Below are positions 36,731 through 45,405 of a stretch of 64,000 nucleotides of DNA, in pieces. Every line of letters begins with the position of its first letter. The stretch's first letter is position 1. The position numbers and the translations under genes are program-made. This DNA is from Actinokineospora xionganensis (GTDB taxonomy: Bacteria; Actinomycetota; Actinomycetes; Mycobacteriales; Pseudonocardiaceae): positions 62,001 through 126,000 of the forward strand of contig NZ_JABVED010000014.1 of the NCBI RefSeq assembly GCF_014323725.1, read 5' to 3'. Below the pieces are notes generated by a model. That model did not search any database. It had not been told where the DNA came from and saw only the letters and a program-made list of their open reading frames with translations.

Positions 36731-39028
36731 ATGCACGAGGGTCCTGAGCCGCTCCCGGTCGACCGCACGAGCTACGTCGGTCGCGACGAGGAGCTGGCTG
36801 TCGCGAGGAAGCTGCTCGCCGCGGGCCCGATCGTCACCCTGGTCGGGCCCGGTGGGGTGGGAAAGAGCAGATTGGCGGCCCGGGTCGCGACCGAGGCGCG
36901 CTTCAACGACGGTGTCGCGTTCATCGAGCTGGCCGACCTGGGCGATCCGCAGCTGCTGGCGAGCACCGTCGCCGACCGGCTGGGGCTGCGCGACCAGTCC
37001 GCCCGGCCCGCCGTGGACGCGGTGGTCGAGCACCTGCGGGACCGGCGGACGCTGCTGGTGCTGGACAACTGCGAGCACCTGGTCGGCGCGTGCGGCGCGT
37101 TCGTCGCCGCCCTGGTCTCCGCGTGCCCGCGGCTGGCGGTGCTGGCCACGAGCAGGCAGTCACTCGGCATCGCCGGTGAGCGGCTGCTCTCGGTGTTGCC
37201 GCTGGCGGCGCCGGGGGTCGACGAGGTGGTCAGCGCGGCGGACGCGCAGCGGTTCGACTCGGTGCGCCTCTTCGCCGACCGGGCGGCCGCGGTCGTGCCC
37301 GGGTTCACCGTCACCGACGGGAACTGCCGGGACATCGCCCGGGTGTGCCGCGCGCTCGAAGGGCTTCCGCTGGCCATCGAGCTGGCCGCGGTGCGGCTGC
37401 GGTCGCTGTCGCTGGGCCAGATCGCGGGGCGGCTGACCAGGCCGATGTCGCTGCTGACGGTGGGCAGGCGCACCGGCCCGCCGCGGCAGCAGACGCTGCG
37501 GGCGATGATCGACTGGAGCCACCAGCTGTGCTCCGAGCCCGAGCGGCTGGTGTGGGCGCGCGCGTCGGTGTTCTCGGGGACCTTCGGTCTTGAGGCCGCC
37601 GAGCAGGTGTGCGGTGGCGCCGGGGTCGAACCCGGGCTGGTGCTCGACCTGGTCGACGCGCTGCTGGACAAGTCGATCCTGGTCCGCGAGGAACAGGACG
37701 GCCTGGCCCGGTACCGGATGCTGGAGACACTGCGCGAGTACGGGCACGACCGGCTGGTGGCGTCCGGCGACGCGGACCGGGTCCGCCGCCTGCACCGCGA
37801 TTGGTACGCCGAGCTGACCGCGCGGTTGGAGAGCGGGTGGGTCGGCAAGGACCAGATCGCGTGGGTCGCGCGGCTGCGCAATGAACACGCGAACCTTCGG
37901 GCGGCGCTGGACTTCTGCGTGACCGAGCCGGGCGAGGCGACCGCCGGGCTGGTGATGGCGACCCGGATCGGGCCGTACTGGGGCATCCGCAGCCTCTACA
38001 GCGAGGCCCGGATGTGGATCGACCGCACGCTCGCGCTCACTCCCGCCCGCGCGCCCGGGCGGGTCGGCGCGCTGCGTCTCCACGGGATGTTCGCGCTGCT
38101 GCAAGGCGACCGGGAAGCCGCCGAACGGCTGTTGGCCGAGGCGGAGGAACTGTGCGCGGACCGGACCGAGGGTGCGTACCTCGCTGTCGTGCGCGGAATG
38201 GCGGCCCTGTTCGCCTTCGACGGGGCGCGGGCGCGCGACCTGCTGGACGACGCGCGGGCGGTGTTCCGCGAGTCGGGGGTGCTCAACGGCGAACTGTTCG
38301 CCGCCTACCTGGGCGCGCTGGCCACAGCGCTGTGCGGCGACCCCGACAAGGGGCGGATCCGGCTGCGGGAGACCATCGCGACCTGCGAGCGGATGGGCGA
38401 GGTGTCGTACCACTCGCTGGCCCTGTGGGCGCTGAGCTCCATCGAGATCCTCTACGGCGATTCGGCGTCGGCCCACCGGGCGACTCTGCCCGCGCTGCGG
38501 CTCACGGGCCTGATCGACAACCGGATCGTCGAGGCGTTCCTGGTGACCAACCTCGTCCTGATCGCCGCCGACAAGGGCGAACACCGACGGTGCGCCTTGC
38601 TGCTGGGCGCGGCCGACTCGATGTGGACGGCCCTGGGAACCGACCCCGAGGAGGTCGGCTGGCTCAGCGGCCGCCGCCGCGACGCCATCGCCGCCACCCG
38701 CGAGGCCCTTGGGGAAGCGGCGTTCACCGATGCCCGCGCGACCGGCCGCGCGATGCCCCGTCGCGAGGCGGTCCGGGTCGCGCTGAACGATACGGTGCCC
38801 ACGATCACCCCGGTCGCAGGCGACTTCGGACCACTGACGCGACGGGAAGCGGAGATCGCGGGGCTCATCGCGCAGGGGCTGACCAACAAGGACATCGCGG
38901 CGAGACTGTTCATCGCGCCCCGGACAGCGGAGACGCATGTGGCGCACATCTTGGCGAAGCTCGGGTTCAACACACGGGCGCAGATCGCGGGATGGGTGGT
39001 CCGGCTGCCTGAGCGGGCACAGCGGTAG
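36731..39028 (+). CDS. AAA/NB-ARC ATPase with C-terminal LuxR HTH
   Basis: A 765-residue transcription regulator. The N-terminal P-loop ATPase has YVGRDEEL, Walker A GPGGVGKS (39-46), Walker B TLLVLDNCEHL and the downstream ERLLSVLPLAAP and CRALEGLPLAIELAA segments seen in LuxR/SARP-type NB-ARC ATPases. A TPR-like middle follows, and residues 700-765 are the LuxR HTH (LTRREAEIAGLIAQGLTNKD, RTAETHVAHILAKLG). The ATG at 36731 was chosen over TTG at 36728. Its targets and ligand are unknown; it is the only plus-strand gene here. Confidence 0.93.
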   Translation: MHEGPEPLPVDRTSYVGRDEELAVARKLLAAGPIVTLVGPGGVGKSRLAARVATEARFNDGVAFIELADLGDPQLLASTVADRLGLRDQSARPAVDAVVEHLRDRRTLLVLDNCEHLVGACGAFVAALVSACPRLAVLATSRQSLGIAGERLLSVLPLAAPGVDEVVSAADAQRFDSVRLFADRAAAVVPGFTVTDGNCRDIARVCRALEGLPLAIELAAVRLRSLSLGQIAGRLTRPMSLLTVGRRTGPPRQQTLRAMIDWSHQLCSEPERLVWARASVFSGTFGLEAAEQVCGGAGVEPGLVLDLVDALLDKSILVREEQDGLARYRMLETLREYGHDRLVASGDADRVRRLHRDWYAELTARLESGWVGKDQIAWVARLRNEHANLRAALDFCVTEPGEATAGLVMATRIGPYWGIRSLYSEARMWIDRTLALTPARAPGRVGALRLHGMFALLQGDREAAERLLAEAEELCADRTEGAYLAVVRGMAALFAFDGARARDLLDDARAVFRESGVLNGELFAAYLGALATALCGDPDKGRIRLRETIATCERMGEVSYHSLALWALSSIEILYGDSASAHRATLPALRLTGLIDNRIVEAFLVTNLVLIAADKGEHRRCALLLGAADSMWTALGTDPEEVGWLSGRRRDAIAATREALGEAAFTDARATGRAMPRREAVRVALNDTVPTITPVAGDFGPLTRREAEIAGLIAQGLTNKDIAARLFIAPRTAETHVAHILAKLGFNTRAQIAGWVVRLPERAQR

Positions 39029-39051
39029 GGACTTCCCGGACCGCGGACCGA

Positions 39052-39870
39052 TCATCGCCAGGGAACGAAGTCCGGCAGGTCCTTGCTGACCAACCCGGTG
39101 AACTCCGGCGCCCGCTTCTGCAGGAACGACATGATCCCCTCGATCGTGTCCGCCGTTCCGAAGGCGTGCGCGATGAGTTTCGAGTCCAACTGGAACGATG
39201 CCTCCGGTGAAGGCTCACCGAGCATGTGGAGCAACGTCCGGCGGATCACCGCCTCCGACACCGCCGCGGTGTTCGCGATCAGGTCCCGGGCAAGCCCATA
39301 AGCCCTCTCCAGCAACATCTCCGGCGCGACCACCTGTGTCACCAACCCCGCTGCGAGCGCCTCGTCAACCGGAATCAGCCGCCCGGTGAGCATCCAGTCC
39401 TGCGCCCGCCCCAACCCGACGATGCGCGGCAGGAACCACGTCGAACCGCCCTCCGGGAACAAACCCCGCCGCGGGAAGACGAAGCCGAAGCGGGCGTTGG
39501 ACGCGGCGATGCGGAAGTCCGCGGGCAGGACCAAGGTTGAGCCCACGCCGACGGCTGAGCCCTGGATGGCGGCGATGACCGGTTTGTCGAGGCGCGACAG
39601 CGGCCGGGTCGCGCGGGTCGCCGGTTCGATCCAGTCGGGCGCGGTGAAGTCCGGGGCGTCGCCGCCCGACATGTCCATGCCGACGCAGAAGTCCTTGCCG
39701 TTGGCGGCGATCACGACGACGCGGACTTCGTCGTCGGCGTCGGCGAGAGCGAAGGCCGCGGCGAGTTCGTCGGCCATCTGGTTGGTGTAGCCGTTCCGGG
39801 CTTCGGGACGGTTGAGCGTGACCGTGGCGATCCGGTCCTCGAGCGCATACGTGATGGCCTCGAATGTCAT
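39052..39870 (-). CDS. Enoyl-CoA hydratase/isomerase
   Basis: A 272-residue crotonase-fold enzyme, which hydrates 2-enoyl-CoA in beta-oxidation or related pathways. ATVTLNRPEARNGYTNQMAD is the start of the fold, the oxyanion loops are GKDFCVGMDMSGG and IQGSAVGVGSTLVLPADFRI, and the catalytic Glu lies in RGLFPEGGSTWFLPR (about 137). The ATG at 39870 matches the family N-terminus. It follows the acyl-CoA dehydrogenase gene by 14 nt and shares its operon. Confidence 0.93.
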   Translation of the reverse strand: MTFEAITYALEDRIATVTLNRPEARNGYTNQMADELAAAFALADADDEVRVVVIAANGKDFCVGMDMSGGDAPDFTAPDWIEPATRATRPLSRLDKPVIAAIQGSAVGVGSTLVLPADFRIAASNARFGFVFPRRGLFPEGGSTWFLPRIVGLGRAQDWMLTGRLIPVDEALAAGLVTQVVAPEMLLERAYGLARDLIANTAAVSEAVIRRTLLHMLGEPSPEASFQLDSKLIAHAFGTADTIEGIMSFLQKRAPEFTGLVSKDLPDFVPWR

Positions 39871-39884
39871 GGCACTCCTCGGGC

Positions 39885-41039
39885 TCACAGCGAGCGGGCG
39901 ATCAGGTCTTTCATGACTTCGTTGGCTCCGGCCAGAATCCGCATGACGCGGGCGCCGGTGTAGATCTGGGAGATCGGGTACTCGGCCATGTACCCGTAGC
40001 CGCCGAACAGCTGCAGGCACCGGTCGGCGACCTCGCCTTGGCGATCGGTGAGCCAGTACTTGACCATCGCCGCGGTCGGCACATCCAGCTCACCACGCAG
40101 GTGTTTGCCGATGCAGTCGTCGAGGAAGGTCCGGCCGACCCGGGTGATGGTGGCGCACTCGGCGAGCTCGAACCTGGTGTTCTGCATGGCGAAGAGCGGT
40201 TTGCCGAACGCCTCCCGCCGCTTGGTGTCCTCGACCGTCAGGTCGACCGCGACCTCCATGGACGCGACAGCCAACGCGCCGGTCAGCAGGCGTTCCTGCG
40301 GGAGTTGCCGCATCAGCTGGACGAAGCCGGTGCCCTCGGCCGGGCCGAGAAGGTTCGCCTGGGGCACGCGAAGTCCGTCGAAGAACAGCTCGGCGGTGTC
40401 CTGACCCTGGTTGCCGATCTTGTGCAGAATCCGGCCACGCTGGAATCCGGGGGTGTCGTCGGCGACCTCGGCGACGACCAGGCTGATGCCCGCCGCCCCG
40501 GCGGCGTCGCCGGTCTTGCAGGCGATGATCACCAGGTCGCACAGGGCGCCGTTGGTGATGAACGTCTTGGCGCCGCTGATGACGTAGTCGTCGCCGTCCT
40601 TGGTGGCACGGGTGGCGATCGCCTGCAGGTCCGAGCCGGTGCCGGGCTCGGTCATCGCGATGGAGCCGACCCACTCGCCGCTCGCGAGTTTGGGCAGCCA
40701 CCGCTTCTTCTGCCCGTCGGAGGCGTAGGCGAGCAGGTAGTGCGCGACGATGCCGGCGTGCACGACGAAGCCCATCGCGTGGTCGCCCGCGCGGACCTGC
40801 TCCTCGATCAGCACGATCTCACTGGCGAACGTTCCCCCACCGCCGCCGTAGTCCTCGGGGATGGACATGCAGTTGAGGCCCAGCTCCCCCGCCCGCGCGT
40901 ACAGCTCGCGGTCGGGATGGCCCTGCTCGATGAACCGCTCCTCGTGCGGGGCGACCTCCTTGGTGAAGTAGGTGCGAGCCAGGTCGCGCACGGCGGCCAA
41001 CTCGTCGTCCATCCACGGTGACCGCACGGTTCGCAGCAT
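39885..41039 (-). CDS. Acyl-CoA dehydrogenase
   Basis: A 384-residue flavoenzyme that introduces the alpha-beta double bond in acyl-CoA. IAMTEPGTGSDLQAIATRA is the FAD/substrate signature 1, VISGAKTFITNGALCDLVII the middle beta domain, QERLLTGALAVASMEVAVDL and LQLFGGYGYMAEYPISQIYT the C-terminal helices, with RVMRILAGANEVM at the end. The ATG at 41039 gives MLRTVRSPWMDDEL. With the enoyl-CoA hydratase it forms a two-gene lipid oxidation operon controlled by the divergent TetR gene. Confidence 0.95.
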   Translation of the reverse strand: MLRTVRSPWMDDELAAVRDLARTYFTKEVAPHEERFIEQGHPDRELYARAGELGLNCMSIPEDYGGGGGTFASEIVLIEEQVRAGDHAMGFVVHAGIVAHYLLAYASDGQKKRWLPKLASGEWVGSIAMTEPGTGSDLQAIATRATKDGDDYVISGAKTFITNGALCDLVIIACKTGDAAGAAGISLVVAEVADDTPGFQRGRILHKIGNQGQDTAELFFDGLRVPQANLLGPAEGTGFVQLMRQLPQERLLTGALAVASMEVAVDLTVEDTKRREAFGKPLFAMQNTRFELAECATITRVGRTFLDDCIGKHLRGELDVPTAAMVKYWLTDRQGEVADRCLQLFGGYGYMAEYPISQIYTGARVMRILAGANEVMKDLIARSL

Positions 41040-41055
41040 CCGCCGACTGTACGAT

Positions 41056-41072
41056 GCAACATGTGATGTTGC
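41056..41072. promoter_or_regulatory. Perfect dyad GCAACAT-GTG-ATGTTGC, probable TetR operator
   Basis: A 17-bp perfect inverted repeat in the 55-nt gap between the divergent acyl-CoA dehydrogenase and TetR genes. A further half-site ATGTTGCA follows at 41074-41081. The location over both promoters indicates autoregulation and repression of the lipid operon. Confidence 0.75.
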
Positions 41073-41094
41073 AATGTTGCAGTAAGGTGAGCCT

Positions 41095-41676
41095 GTGAGC
41101 GACTTGTCGACCAGCCGGATCCTCGATGCCGCGCGTGATCTCTTCACCGATGTAGGCATCCGCCGCACCACGCTGGAGGACATCGCGCGTCGGGCCAGGG
41201 TCGACCGGGTGACCGTCTACCGGCGACTCGGGTCGAAGAGCGATGTCGTGGTGGCGGTGTCCAACCGGGAAGCCCGCCGCGCCTTCGACGAGGTGTTCCT
41301 GGTGGCCGACAAGGCGGACACGGCGGCGGGCCGGATCGCGGTCGTCTTCGCCCGGATCGTGCACGTCCTGTGGATCCATCCCCTGTTCAACCGGCTGCTG
41401 AAGCTGGAGCCGGACACCGCGCTGCCGAAGGTGACCACCGAGGCGGGTGGCGCCATGTCGCTGGCGATCACCGGGCTGGTCGAACTGCTCGACAAGGCGG
41501 TCGACGACGGCCTGCTCGCCCCCGCCGGGGACTTCCGCGCCCGCGCCGAGATCGTGGTGCGGCTGGCGCACTCCTTCATCGTCACGCCCCGGGCCGACCT
41601 CGCCCTGGACACTGAGGCCGACCTGATGGAGTTCGCCCACGCCCACATCGTCCCGATCATCACCGGGACCCGGTGA
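41095..41676 (+). CDS. TetR-family transcriptional regulator
   Basis: A 193-residue TetR protein. The HTH (about 8-52) is SRILDAARDLFTDVGIRRTT then IARRARVDRVTVYRRLGSKS. The C-terminal domain (HVLWIHPLFNRLLKLEPDT, TEAGGAMSLAITGLVELLD) belongs to the same subgroup as the TetR protein at 50142-50735. The GTG at 41095 lies just after the GCAACAT dyad. It probably represses the divergent acyl-CoA dehydrogenase/hydratase operon in response to an acyl-CoA-like ligand; this is inference. Confidence 0.92.
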   Translation: MSDLSTSRILDAARDLFTDVGIRRTTLEDIARRARVDRVTVYRRLGSKSDVVVAVSNREARRAFDEVFLVADKADTAAGRIAVVFARIVHVLWIHPLFNRLLKLEPDTALPKVTTEAGGAMSLAITGLVELLDKAVDDGLLAPAGDFRARAEIVVRLAHSFIVTPRADLALDTEADLMEFAHAHIVPIITGTR

Positions 41677-41721
41677 TCGCGCGTCCTGCCGACTGGGCGG
41701 CGCGCCGGTAGCGTCGGACTG

Positions 41722-42453
41722 GTGATCGGATTGCCAGACGATGTGACCGCCTGCCTGTTCGACCTCGACGGTGTGCTGACCAGCACGGCCGCACTGCACG
41801 AGATCGCCTGGAAGCAGACTTTCGACGAGTTCCTGGCCGCCCACGCGGGGCCGGATGAGCCGCCGTTCAGCGAGCGCGACTACGCCGCCTATGTGGACGG
41901 AAGGCCGCGCGCCGACGGGGTGCGCACCTTCCTCGCTTCGCGCGGGATCACGCTGCCGGAAGGCCTGCCCGACGACGATCCGAACGATCCGACCGTCAAC
42001 GGTGTCGGCAACCGCAAGAACGGACTGGTGCTGAGGATCATCGAAGACCAGGGTGTCCAGCCGTTCCCCGGCTCGGTGGCGTATCTGGAGGCCGCGCACA
42101 AGGCCGGGCTCGCCATCGGCGTGGTCACCTCGTCGGCGAACGGCGCGCGGGTGCTCGACGCGGCCGGGCTGACCCGGTTCGTGCAGGCGCGGATCGACGG
42201 GCTGACGATCGGCGAGCGCAAGCTGCGCGGCAAACCCGCGCCGGACTCGTTCATCGCAGGCGCGGCCGACCTCGGCGCGACCCCCGCGACGACGGCGGTG
42301 TTCGAGGACGCGCTGGCCGGGGTCAAGGCGGGCCGCGACGGCGGGTTCCGCTTCGTCGTCGGCGTGAACCGCGCCGACCAGGCCGAGGAACTGCGCGCGA
42401 ACGGGGCCGACATCGTCGTGCTCGACCTGGCCGAACTGCTGGACGAGTCGTGA
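41722..42453 (+). CDS. HAD hydrolase, beta-phosphoglucomutase type
   Basis: A 243-residue HAD enzyme. CLFDLDGVLTSTAALHEIAW (motif I with Asp14 and Asp16, then the beta-PGM cap start), GVVTSSANGARVL (motif II Ser/Thr), KPAPDSFIAGAADLG (motif III Lys) and TAVFEDALAGVKAGRDGGF (motif IV acids) are all present. Coupled by a GTGA overlap to a GH65 phosphorylase, it most likely converts beta-glucose 1-phosphate to glucose 6-phosphate. Phosphatase activity on other sugars cannot be excluded. Confidence 0.93.
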   Translation: MIGLPDDVTACLFDLDGVLTSTAALHEIAWKQTFDEFLAAHAGPDEPPFSERDYAAYVDGRPRADGVRTFLASRGITLPEGLPDDDPNDPTVNGVGNRKNGLVLRIIEDQGVQPFPGSVAYLEAAHKAGLAIGVVTSSANGARVLDAAGLTRFVQARIDGLTIGERKLRGKPAPDSFIAGAADLGATPATTAVFEDALAGVKAGRDGGFRFVVGVNRADQAEELRANGADIVVLDLAELLDES

Positions 42454-44789
42454 ACGGCTACGAGATCTCGCCGTGGGAGCTGCGGTGGCGCGGCCTCGCG
42501 ATCGACCAGCTACACCGGACCGAGTCCACGTTCGCGCTGGCCAACGGGCACATCGGTATGCGCGGCGCACTGGAGGAAGGCGAGCCCGTCGGGTTGCCGG
42601 GCACCTACCTCAACGGGTTCTACGAGTCGCACGCGCTGCCGTACGCCGAGATCGGGTACGGCTACCCCGAGGACGGCCAGACGATCGTCAACGTCACCGA
42701 CGGCAAGATCATCCGCCTGCTGGTCGAGGACGAGCCGCTGGACCTGCGCTACGGCCGCACCCTCGCCCACCAGCGGTGGATCGACTTCCGCTCCGGGATC
42801 CTGAGCCGGGACACCGTGTGGGAGTCGCCGACCGGCCGCCGGGTCCGCATCCGGTCGCAGCGCATCGTGTCGTTCACCCAGCGCGCGGTCGCCGCGATCC
42901 ACTACGAGATCGAACCCGCGGACGACCTGCAGCTCGTCGTGCAGTCCGACTTGCTGGCCAATGAGCCGATCGTGTCGCGCGGCAAGGACCCGCGGGTCGC
43001 CGCCGCGCTGCGCTCGCCGCTGGTCGCCGACTTCGCCACCGCCGACGGGTACGGCGCGGTACTGGTGCACCACACGCGGGAGTCCGGCCTGCGGGTGGCG
43101 GCCGGGATGGACCACGAGATCGATACCTCCGACGGCATGCGCACCGACATCCGCGCCGAGGGCGACCTGGCCCGGCTGACCGCGGCGGTCGACGTGCCCG
43201 CGGGCGGGAAGCTGCGGCTGGTCAAGTACCTCGGCTACGGCTGGTCGGCGCAGCGGTCGGTGCCCGCGCTGCGCTCGCAGGTGGAGGCGGCGCTGGCGGG
43301 CGCGCGGCAGACCGGCTGGGACGGGCTGCTGCGTGAGCAGCGCACGTTCCTCGACGACTTCTGGACCGCCGCCGACATCGAGATCGACGGGGACGAGCGG
43401 CTGCAGCAGGCCGTCCGGTTCGCCCTGTTCCACATCCTGCAGGCGGGAGCGCGCGGGGAAAGCCGGGCCATCGCGGGCAAGGGGCTCACCGGCCCCGGAT
43501 ACGACGGGCATGCCTTCTGGGACACGGAGACCTTCGTGCTGCCGGTGCTCACGTACACGATGCCCGACGCGGCGCGCGACGCCCTGCGGTGGCGGCACAG
43601 CACGCTGCCGCAGGCGCGCGAGCGGGCGCGAGTGCTGGGCAAACGCGGTGCGGCGTTTCCCTGGCGGTCGATCACCGGTGCGGAGTGCTCGGCGTACTGG
43701 CCCGCCGGGACGGCCGCGTTCCACGTCAGCGCCGCGGTCGCCGACGCCGCGGCCCGTTACACCGCCGCGTGCGCCGACGACACCTTCGACCGGGAGTACG
43801 GCACGGAACTGTTGGTGGAGACCGCGCGGCTGTGGGTTTCGCTCGGGCACCACGACCAGCACGGCGGGTTCCGCATCGACGGCGTCACCGGGCCGGACGA
43901 GTACACCGCGGTCGTCGACAACAACGTCTACACAAACCTGATGGCGCAACGGAACCTGGTCGAGGCGGCGGCCGCGTGCGGGCGCAACCCGGAGGTCGCC
44001 GAGCGGCTGGGGGTCTTCCCCGACGAGATCGAGGCGTGGCGACGCGCGGCCGAGGAGATGGTCATCCCGTTCGACGATCTCCTCGGGGTGCACCCGCAGT
44101 CGGAGGGCTTCACCCAGCACGCGGAGTGGGATTTCGAGGCCACGCCGAAGGAGAAGTACCCGCTGCTGCTGCACTATCCGTACTTCGACCTCTACCGCAA
44201 ACAGGTCGTCAAGCAGGCCGACCTGGTCCTCGCGATGCACCTGCGCGGCGACGCGTTCACGCCCGAGCAGAAGGCCGCGAACTTCGCCTACTACGAGGCG
44301 CGGACGGTGCGGGACTCGTCGCTGTCGGCGGGAACGCAGGCAGTGCTGGCGGCCGAGGTCGGGCATCTGGGCCTCGCCTACGACTACATCTTCGAGGCGG
44401 CGATGACCGACCTCGCGGACCTGCACGACAACGTCCGCAACGGGCTGCACATGGCTTCCCTGGCGGGCGCGTGGGCCGGGGTCGTGGCGGGGCTGGGCGG
44501 TTTCCGCGACCACGGCGGCACTCCCACGTTCGCGCCGCGACTGCCTTCGGAGCTCGACCGGGTGTCGTTCCGCATGTGTGTGCACCGCACCCGCGTCCAG
44601 GTCGAGATCAAACGGGACACCGCGCACTACCGCCACATCTCCGGCGGTGCGCTGTCGACGTCGCACCATGGCGAGCCGATCGTCATCGAACCCGGGCCGG
44701 GGCTGAGTCTGCCGATTCCCGAGTGCCCTTCGCTGCCCAGACCGACCCAGCCCGCGGGCCGCGAGCCCGGCAACAGACGCTCGTCGTGA
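42450..44789 (+). CDS. GH65 disaccharide phosphorylase
   Basis: A 779-residue glycoside hydrolase of family 65, whose members phosphorolyse maltose, trehalose, kojibiose or nigerose to beta-glucose 1-phosphate. The N-terminal domain starts TESTFALANGHIGMRG; the (alpha/alpha)6 barrel contains GHAFWDTETFVLPVLTYT and the general acid Glu in VTGPDEYTAVVDNNVYTN (about 484). HHGEPI is in the C-terminal domain. GTG at 42450 overlaps the HAD gene, an arrangement that joins phosphorolysis to conversion into glucose 6-phosphate. The specific disaccharide is uncertain. Confidence 0.94.
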   Translation: MNGYEISPWELRWRGLAIDQLHRTESTFALANGHIGMRGALEEGEPVGLPGTYLNGFYESHALPYAEIGYGYPEDGQTIVNVTDGKIIRLLVEDEPLDLRYGRTLAHQRWIDFRSGILSRDTVWESPTGRRVRIRSQRIVSFTQRAVAAIHYEIEPADDLQLVVQSDLLANEPIVSRGKDPRVAAALRSPLVADFATADGYGAVLVHHTRESGLRVAAGMDHEIDTSDGMRTDIRAEGDLARLTAAVDVPAGGKLRLVKYLGYGWSAQRSVPALRSQVEAALAGARQTGWDGLLREQRTFLDDFWTAADIEIDGDERLQQAVRFALFHILQAGARGESRAIAGKGLTGPGYDGHAFWDTETFVLPVLTYTMPDAARDALRWRHSTLPQARERARVLGKRGAAFPWRSITGAECSAYWPAGTAAFHVSAAVADAAARYTAACADDTFDREYGTELLVETARLWVSLGHHDQHGGFRIDGVTGPDEYTAVVDNNVYTNLMAQRNLVEAAAACGRNPEVAERLGVFPDEIEAWRRAAEEMVIPFDDLLGVHPQSEGFTQHAEWDFEATPKEKYPLLLHYPYFDLYRKQVVKQADLVLAMHLRGDAFTPEQKAANFAYYEARTVRDSSLSAGTQAVLAAEVGHLGLAYDYIFEAAMTDLADLHDNVRNGLHMASLAGAWAGVVAGLGGFRDHGGTPTFAPRLPSELDRVSFRMCVHRTRVQVEIKRDTAHYRHISGGALSTSHHGEPIVIEPGPGLSLPIPECPSLPRPTQPAGREPGNRRSS

Positions 44790-45089
44790 TCAGGGACGAC
44801 GGGCGCACGACGGACGTCGGGGGAGATCTTTCCTCGTCGACCCTGGGCAACCTGACGCGAAGCCCGGACCGGGCACGGCAGCAGTAAGGTCCACAGTGGA
44901 CCATCTGCGGGGAACCGGTGGAGACGCGCAAAGACAACGCCTCGACGATGTGTCGATCGCGGTCACGTGGCCGGACACCGAAGACACTGAACAGCAGCGC
45001 TCAAGCACTCCGAGCCCGCCACAGCACAACCCGCGATGCCGCAGGCGAGCCGCCAAGGCCCAGAAGAGTCCCAAGGCCTCACCACCACC
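44790..45089. other. Gap between GH65 and DUF3040 genes
   Basis: About 300 nt with no gene. It holds a perfect palindromic GGTCCAC-A-GTGGACC (44888-44902), which includes the TCCACAGTGGA motif that recurs elsewhere in the window. It could act as a short terminator for the GH65 operon. Nothing else is seen. Confidence 0.5.
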
Positions 45090-45395
45090 TCACCACCGAG
45101 GCCGCCACCGAGCGTCCCGAGACCACAAATGCGACCGCCGAACACAGGTCCGATACTTCACAACGGCACAAACCAGCCCGATGGTCGCCATCAACATCAC
45201 CATCAGACTCCCGGCAAGCGTCGCCACCAACAGCACCAGCGCCGTCCCGATCCCCAACGCGACGACTGGGGCGCGCCGGTCGTCGCGAGGCGGCACGGGA
45301 TCCCAGTCACGCAGCCCGTCGGCGAAGTCGGGGTCCGCCGCGCGGGTCAGCGATTCGATCTCGTCGAGTCGCCTGCGGTCGCCCATGCTGAGCAT
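45090..45395 (-). CDS. DUF3040 small membrane protein
   Basis: A 101-residue protein. MLSMGDRRRLDEIESLTRAA then DPDFADGLRDW is the DUF3040 signature, followed by two membrane helices (APVVALGIGTALVLLVATLA, LMVMLMATIGLVCAVV). The ATG at 45395 has GAGGAGGACG upstream. Function unknown; such proteins are widespread in actinobacteria. It follows the eRF1-like gene by 10 nt. Confidence 0.88.
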   Translation of the reverse strand: MLSMGDRRRLDEIESLTRAADPDFADGLRDWDPVPPRDDRRAPVVALGIGTALVLLVATLAGSLMVMLMATIGLVCAVVKYRTCVRRSHLWSRDARWRPRW

Positions 45396-45405
45396 CTCGT
45401 CCTCC

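Noticed and set aside
39620-39632. GGTTCGATCCAG, similar to a tRNA T-arm
   Set aside because: It lies in the enoyl-CoA hydratase gene and no acceptor or anticodon stem surrounds it.
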